DNA from: QVMP01 sp047974325
Lineage (GTDB): Bacteria; Bacteroidota; Bacteroidia; Bacteroidales; Dysgonomonadaceae
Length of the DNA: 7,654 nucleotides
Direction: 5' to 3'
NCBI GenBank assembly: GCA_047974325.1
Contig: JBKECE010000240.1
Span: forward strand, 1-7,654
Shown here piece by piece: positions 5,838-7,654 of this stretch (positions are counted from its first letter, which is position 1; each line of letters starts with the position of its first letter). A program made the translations under genes and the position numbers. The notes under the pieces were generated by a model. The model saw nothing but the letters and a program-made list of their open reading frames with translations, had not been told where the DNA came from and made no database searches.

Positions 5838-5857
5838 GAAAAGCGAATTCACTTTTC
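5838..5857 (-). other. Near-palindromic hairpin in the queC leader
   Basis: A 20-base element, GAAAAGTGAATTCGCTTTTC on the minus strand, is a palindrome except for one T/G position that becomes a G-U pair in RNA. It starts near the predicted transcription start and directly abuts the P1 stem of the candidate riboswitch. It could protect the 5' end, stack on P1, or be a DNA operator for a dimeric repressor. Confidence 0.5.
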
Positions 5858-5864
5858 TAGGCTG

Positions 5865-5896
5865 CAAAAATACAAATTAAGATGCAGAAATACAAA
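5865..5896 (-). promoter_or_regulatory. Promoter of the queC-queF operon
   Basis: On the minus strand TTTG (5896-5893) is followed after 20 bases by TATTTTTG (5872-5865). This matches the Bacteroidetes primary-sigma pattern TTTG / TAnnTTTG at the expected spacing. Transcription would start near 5855-5860 and give a leader of roughly 60-65 bases before the queC ATG. Confidence 0.7.
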
Positions 5897-5921
5897 GACC
5901 ACCGCATTCTCTTTTTATTAT

Positions 5922-5969
5922 GACTGAGAAATAGCAATGGCGTGCACTACCCTACTCGCTATATCAGTC
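5922..5969 (-). other. Large imperfect hairpin at the end of the membrane protein gene
   Basis: GACTGA (5969-5964 on the minus strand) pairs with TCAGTC (5927-5922). Inside it ATAGC (5962-5958) pairs with GCTAT (5935-5931), with a small asymmetric bulge between the two blocks. The stem includes the TGA stop codon of the membrane protein gene. It is placed like a transcript-end structure, but the sequence after it (ATAATAAAAAG) is A-rich rather than T-rich, so it is not a canonical terminator. Confidence 0.35.
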
Positions 5970-7472
5970 GTTTAGCCGATACAGCGTCATACTGTCAACC
6001 TTCTTCACCAGCGAATAGCGAGCTTTCACAATTTCAGAAAAATGAGGATTATAGTCTTTCCTGACATTTCCCTGCACCAACCACTTGGGTGGATTGGTTT
6101 GCATCATATCATTCACACCTTCAAATATCCGATTGTCTACATACCCGTGCGTATTCTGCGAAAATACATATCGATAGTAGGGTTTTATGAAGAAATCTCC
6201 CTTGGGACTATTCAGACAAAAAACATTATACGGATAAATTTTGTCATAATCTTCTTTGGGAACAGGTGTTATCAATTCATAAAGAACAACTTCCTGCTTT
6301 TGCAGGATCGCATCATAATATTGATTTTGTCTTATCTTAAGCACTTGCACGACCAATAAAAGCAGAATGCAGACAATATTGAGCCACAAAGTCACTTTTC
6401 CGCGCTGCGAAATGCATCTCATGGACGATAGTAAAAGAACAAATCCCAGAGCAACCGCCGGAAGAATGCTTGTCATATAATGAAGTGCTAATATACCCGT
6501 CTGGGTAGATAAGACGGTGAATAGAAGCATCAATATCATTAGCAGCACATAACTCCTTTTCTTGCCATCATTGCTGAAATACGCGATCGCGGCGCTGCTC
6601 AAAATGACCAACAGAGGTGCAAAACGAACAACTCCGATCCTTATGAGCTCGAGAGTTGAAAATTCCTTAGCCTTATTCACCGTTTCCATAATCTTCTGAG
6701 TGTACATAAAATTGAAAGTAAACGTGGCATAAATCATTTCGTCGAAAGCCTGCTTGTAGTAGAAATAAATAAGAATAGGAGCCGAAACCAGCAAAAAACC
6801 AAGTATCGAAAACAACAGCAGATTCTTCATTTGTTTCCAATCTTTTGTTTTCACAAACCAGATAAAAACATACAGCCAGCATGCGCAAATGCAAGCCAGA
6901 TTATTGAGTCTCACCCAAAAGACTATTGCCGAACAAGCTCCGATGACAATAATCTCAAATACACTCAGTTTCATTTTGTCTCCTTCGATGAACTTGACCG
7001 TATAATAGACAGGAAGCATAATGAACGGCAAACAATATTGTTCGCACATCCGCCCGCCCTCGATCGTGAATGCAAAATACAATAAAGTTAGAAATATGAT
7101 AAGGAAACTGTTGCCCACCGACAAGTAGTAACGCCCTATGCGATACATCAAAATCAGTGTAACAGCTAAGAAAAGAATCTCAAGGATGAAATTGCCTGTG
7201 AAAAGATCAGAAAACAAATATTGTCCAAAAGCCTCAAAAAAGATCAACATTGGTCCTTTGTGGTCGAAATAATCGACATAAGGAGTCTGTCCCGACAAGA
7301 GATAATGCCCCATTGAGGCAAAAATATTGCTATCGCCACCCAAAATCCTGAACAATGGGCTTGTATAGTGTGACTGAATCAACAAAAACAGAAATGAAAG
7401 GAGAAATAACAACGGATAGATCCTGCATTTTTCCCTCATATCAACTCTATGTGCCGAAAACGATCTGTTCAT
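5964..7472 (-). CDS. Polytopic membrane protein, GT-C-like glycosyltransferase candidate
   Basis: This 502-residue protein has about ten or eleven hydrophobic segments (roughly residues 18-376) and a soluble C-terminal part (about 381-502) expected in the periplasm. After the first membrane segment a loop reads GGDSNIF (Asp47) and then GQTPYVDYFDHKGP (61-74). An acidic residue in the first external loop and a PY-x-D...D-H-x-x-P segment are typical of the GT-C / PMT_2 (ArnT- and PMT-like) families, which transfer sugars from polyprenyl-phosphate donors. Donor and acceptor cannot be predicted. I chose ATG 7472. A GTG at 7484 would add four residues, and an ATG at 7436 would remove twelve. The stop lies about 70 bases upstream of the queC promoter. 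It has its own promoter, so it is probably a separate transcript from queC-queF. I saw no sign of truncation. Confidence 0.75.
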   Translation of the reverse strand: MNRSFSAHRVDMREKCRIYPLLFLLSFLFLLIQSHYTSPLFRILGGDSNIFASMGHYLLSGQTPYVDYFDHKGPMLIFFEAFGQYLFSDLFTGNFILEILFLAVTLILMYRIGRYYLSVGNSFLIIFLTLLYFAFTIEGGRMCEQYCLPFIMLPVYYTVKFIEGDKMKLSVFEIIVIGACSAIVFWVRLNNLACICACWLYVFIWFVKTKDWKQMKNLLLFSILGFLLVSAPILIYFYYKQAFDEMIYATFTFNFMYTQKIMETVNKAKEFSTLELIRIGVVRFAPLLVILSSAAIAYFSNDGKKRSYVLLMILMLLFTVLSTQTGILALHYMTSILPAVALGFVLLLSSMRCISQRGKVTLWLNIVCILLLLVVQVLKIRQNQYYDAILQKQEVVLYELITPVPKEDYDKIYPYNVFCLNSPKGDFFIKPYYRYVFSQNTHGYVDNRIFEGVNDMMQTNPPKWLVQGNVRKDYNPHFSEIVKARYSLVKKVDSMTLYRLND

Positions 7473-7517
7473 ACAATTCTCCACTTAGATAGTCATTTAA
7501 ATTCGGATGATTGCCCG

Positions 7518-7548
7518 CAAAGATAAGAGATTTGATGAAAAAAGACAA
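7518..7548 (-). promoter_or_regulatory. Promoter of the GT-C-like gene
   Basis: On the minus strand TTG (7548-7546) is followed after 20 bases by TATCTTTG (7525-7518), an exact match to the Bacteroidetes TAnnTTTG box. Transcription should start near 7505-7511, giving a leader of about 35 bases to the ATG at 7472. That short leader also allows the upstream GTG at 7484. Confidence 0.7.
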
Positions 7549-7608
7549 CCATATAAAAAAGATTAGGTTGCAACATCATCGCACAAGAATCAACAAAACT
7601 TAACAATC

Positions 7609-7654
7609 ATGCAAAGGCAAAACTCCTTATATGGACATGCTGAAGACTTTATTT
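7609..7654 (+). CDS. Possible start of a divergent gene, cut by the window edge
   Basis: An ATG at 7609 after an A-rich ACTTAACAATC opens a frame reading MQRQNSLYGHAEDF that runs off the end. Fifteen codons are too few to identify it. A frame on the opposite strand is also open here (ending near 7581), so the coding strand is uncertain. No plus-strand promoter match was found. Confidence 0.3.
   Translation, partial: MQRQNSLYGHAEDFI

Noticed and set aside
6042..7085. Open frames on both strands inside the GT-C-like gene
   Set aside because: They lie wholly within a gene with a clear transmembrane pattern and its own promoter.

Overview
The window looks like a chromosomal segment from an AT-rich member of the Bacteroidetes, probably order Bacteroidales. 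Three things point that way. Promoters at 5865-5896 and 7518-7548 match the TTTG / TAnnTTTG form used by the Bacteroidetes primary sigma factor, each with a 20-bp gap. Starts lack strong Shine-Dalgarno sequences. The proteins have a Bacteroidetes flavour, and the tRNA does not encode CCA. No IS element, CRISPR array or rRNA gene was seen.

Left part (1-2181): a sparse, very AT-rich stretch. It holds a predicted lipoprotein (127-669), a signal-anchored small protein (994-1392) and a 49-residue membrane peptide (1566-1715), separated by long gaps that contain only weak or broken reading frames. This reads as accessory DNA. Functions cannot be assigned.

Middle part (2182-4450): a compact co-directional cassette. 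It encodes a PD-(D/E)XK nuclease-superfamily protein with a C-terminal accessory domain, a 115-residue protein of unknown function, and a calcineurin-like metallophosphoesterase that overlaps it by ATGA. A 45-codon fragment opening with a KIGGS motif follows. The cassette ends next to the 3' end of a tRNA-Pro(GGG) gene on the opposite strand, a typical integration-site geometry. The cassette is the best candidate here for an undescribed system (nucleic-acid processing or defence), but that is inference from domains and context.

Right part (4523-7654): more balanced base composition and core functions. tRNA-Pro has a good intrinsic terminator. Upstream of it is a queC-queF operon for queuosine precursor synthesis: QueC makes preQ0 and QueF reduces it to preQ1. 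A strong promoter drives the operon. Its short leader can be drawn as a hairpin followed by a preQ1-I-like H-type pseudoknot close to the queC start, which would give product feedback. Beyond it lies a polytopic GT-C-like membrane glycosyltransferase candidate with its own strong promoter. The start of a possible divergent gene sits at the right edge.
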